A stretch of DNA of 43,174 nt from Nitrospirota bacterium (GTDB lineage: Bacteria > Nitrospirota > Thermodesulfovibrionia > UBA6902): contig JACRLN010000041.1 in NCBI GenBank assembly GCA_016215115.1, forward strand, positions 1-43,174, in the 5' to 3' direction. Below, piece by piece: positions 41,524 to 43,174 of the stretch. Made by a program: the position numbers and the translations under genes. The notes under the pieces were generated by a model. That model did not search any database. It was not told where the DNA came from and saw only the letters and a list, made by a program, of their open reading frames with translations. How positions within the stretch are numbered: the first letter of the stretch is position 1; each line of letters opens with the position of its first letter.

Positions 41524-41979
41524 ATGAAACCAGGTTATCACATAGCATTTTCAACAATACTTTCAGGCATTTTGTACATGGTGTCAAAATCGTGGGGAAT
41601 GACTGCAGCCTGTTTAATTTCAGGAATATTAATTGATTTGGACCATGTACTGGATTTTTTTATAATATATGGATGGACTTTCACCTTGAAGAGATTTTTT
41701 CAGGTCTTTTATCATGAGCTGCAATTTAAGCAAATATACCTTTTCTTTCATGCATGGGAATGGATGATACTCTTGTTTGTATCGGCCTGGATGACAGGCT
41801 GGAACCCATGGTTTATCGGAATGTTCATTGGGATCGGTCACCATATGATCCTTGATTACATTAACAACGGCGGTTATCTGTGGAGCTATTCCCTGATATA
41901 TCGATGGAAAAACAACTTTGACTTTGAAACAACCTTCCCCGGACTGCTCAAATACAGGGGAAAAGTGAAGAACCAATGA
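41524..41979 (+). CDS. Polytopic membrane protein, possible metal-dependent hydrolase (DUF457-like)
   Basis: The 151-aa protein has about four hydrophobic segments and His/Asp motifs near them: GYHIAFSTI (H6), LIDLDHVLDFF (D38/D40/H41/D44), FFHAWEW and GIGHHMILDYINNG. These suggest a membrane metal-binding hydrolase of the DUF457/YdjM type. It overlaps trpD by 4 nt and thus sits inside the trp operon, though a link to tryptophan synthesis is not apparent. Confidence 0.65.
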   Translation: MKPGYHIAFSTILSGILYMVSKSWGMTAACLISGILIDLDHVLDFFIIYGWTFTLKRFFQVFYHELQFKQIYLFFHAWEWMILLFVSAWMTGWNPWFIGMFIGIGHHMILDYINNGGYLWSYSLIYRWKNNFDFETTFPGLLKYRGKVKNQ

Positions 41980-42986
41980 TAAAAGAAGCAATAAATCTGC
42001 TTGTACATGGCAAAAATCTTTCTGAGGAGGAAATGATTAATTCCATGAGAGATATTATGGAGGGGCAAGCGACCAACTCCCAGATTGCTTCTTTTCTGAC
42101 GGCCCTCAGAATAAAAGGAGAGACCGTAGAGGAAATCACAGGGGCAGCAAAAGTAATGAGAGAGAAAGTTACGAGAATTAAAGCCCCTGTCCGTACAGTC
42201 GATACCTGCGGCACAGGCGGAGATATGTCCCACACTTTCAATATTTCTACCACTGCTGCAATTGTTGCCGCAGCATGCGGCGTGCCTGTTGCAAAACACG
42301 GAAACAGGTCAGTGTCAAGCAGTTGCGGGAGCGCTGATGTGCTTGAAGCGCTGGGGATAAAGATAGACCTTGAGCCGGGAAAGGTTGAAAAATGCCTCGA
42401 TTCGACCGGTTTTGGTTTTATGTTTGCGCCCCTGTTTCATCCAGCGATGAAATATGCAATAGAACCAAGAAGGGAAATGGGAATAAGAACCATATTTAAT
42501 ATGTTGGGCCCGCTAACAAATCCAGCCGGTGCAGAAAGGCAGGTAATGGGGGTTTTTCATAATGCGCTTACGGAAAAACTTGCGCAAGTGCTTGCCAATG
42601 TCGGCGTCAAACATGCTTTTGTAGTTTATGGTGAAGACGGTCTTGATGAAATTACGAACACGGATAAAACAAAAATTTCAGAACTAAAAGACGGTAAGAT
42701 TGATACCTATTTCATAACCCCCGAAGAAATTGGCATTAAAAGAGCTGAAAAATCAGATCTTATCGGGGGAAATGCGCAAGACAATGCAAATATAACAATT
42801 GATATACTGAAAGGTAAGAAAGGCCCGAAGAGAGATATTGTAATTATGAATGCGGCAGCAGCTCTTATCACCGGGGACAAGGCAACGACTTTTCCGGAAA
42901 CAATAAAAATTGTGACTGAGGCAATAGATTCAGGTGCGGCTCTAAAGAAATTGGAAGAGATAAAAGTTGTTAGTAATAATCTGTAG
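41976..42986 (+). CDS. trpD: Anthranilate phosphoribosyltransferase
   Basis: TrpD transfers phosphoribose from PRPP to anthranilate. The 336-aa protein has the PRPP-binding loop DTCGTGGDMSHTFNIST near 73-89, KHGNRSVSSSCGSADVLEALG near 104-124, and PRREMGIRTIFNMLGPLTNPA near 163-183. It is coupled by a 4-nt overlap to the upstream membrane protein gene. trpC would be expected further right, but the window ends. Confidence 0.95.
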   Translation: MIKEAINLLVHGKNLSEEEMINSMRDIMEGQATNSQIASFLTALRIKGETVEEITGAAKVMREKVTRIKAPVRTVDTCGTGGDMSHTFNISTTAAIVAAACGVPVAKHGNRSVSSSCGSADVLEALGIKIDLEPGKVEKCLDSTGFGFMFAPLFHPAMKYAIEPRREMGIRTIFNMLGPLTNPAGAERQVMGVFHNALTEKLAQVLANVGVKHAFVVYGEDGLDEITNTDKTKISELKDGKIDTYFITPEEIGIKRAEKSDLIGGNAQDNANITIDILKGKKGPKRDIVIMNAAAALITGDKATTFPETIKIVTEAIDSGAALKKLEEIKVVSNNL

Positions 42987-43174
42987 CCTGACACTTTTCA
43001 TTTCTCATTTTTTGACATTTCTAACGTGGCTTGACAAAAGCGTAACCATTCAGTGACGGGGGGTAATTGTAACCATTCCATTAAATAAATAGCCGCAAAG
43101 TTTGCTTATCTCTGCTTAAATTCCATTTAATCTTCCGAATCAATTAGTTGTTTTCATTTATCGTGTTTTTTATC
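42987..43174. other. Intergenic end of window with a shared short repeat
   Basis: No gene is seen. About 43044-43060 contains GTAACCATTCAGTGACGGG, nearly the same as GTAACCATTCAGTTACGGG at about 11871-11889, and part of it repeats at 43069-43078. Confidence 0.45.

Overview
The window looks like a chromosomal piece of an anaerobic, moderately AT-rich Gram-negative bacterium. It carries Lol lipoprotein export (LolC/E, LolD), a type IV prepilin peptidase, IHF, a ZapA cell-division gene, RimP-NusA, RecG, RmuC, DinG, a NifU-NifS pair, LysS and part of a tryptophan operon. The gene mix and the dense, word-like intergenic repeats resemble Nitrospirota or deltaproteobacterial-type environmental genomes. 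That placement is an inference; there is no rRNA or marker I can align here.

Layout. Positions 1-3043 hold the end of a chromosomal integron: an integron integrase on the + strand, a compact attI-like site, and one complete leftward cassette with a degenerate attC-like hairpin. The cassette array runs off the left edge. Next come a HEPN/MNT toxin-antitoxin pair, NifU-NifS, and a leftward operon of coiled-coil protein, prepilin peptidase, PAS histidine kinase and HD-GYP protein. Then follow recG, nusA-rimP with a structured leader, a TumE/TumA-type pair, tRNA-Pro, a MerR regulator, IHF, dGTPase, a methyltransferase, rmuC, VapBC, a DUF1284 protein and a DinG-type helicase.

Positions about 22.9-30.6 kb hold an accessory island read entirely leftward with tight spacing. 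In transcription order it encodes a Cys-rich small protein, an unknown 115-aa protein, a STAS-like/winged-helix protein, a TIR-like protein, a HEAT-repeat protein with a possible PD-(D/E)XK N-terminus, a DNA methyltransferase, a Hanks-type kinase, a methyltransferase fused to a degenerate SNase-like domain, a GIY-YIG-like nuclease and a 48-aa protein. A separate GHKL ATPase lies just upstream. This is the best candidate for an undescribed system: two methyltransferase/nuclease pairs sharing an operon with a kinase and a putative NAD-cleaving TIR protein. From 31.6 kb the genome returns to housekeeping genes (lolD, lolC, lysS, zapA, lytic transglycosylase, tRNA-Cys, tRNA-Gly), then rightward trpE-trpG-(membrane protein)-trpD.

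Three kinds of short repeats run through the window: palindromes ending in GCCCCTAC or GCCCCAAC, hairpins of the CCCCTCTTTG type, and mobile-looking elements containing CGGGAATCCAG. Several sit in frame inside genes (intI, a methyltransferase, dinG twice, the nusA tail) or next to starts and stops. A fourth kind, degenerate 7-nt-period arrays often followed by their own reverse complement, fills many intergenic gaps.
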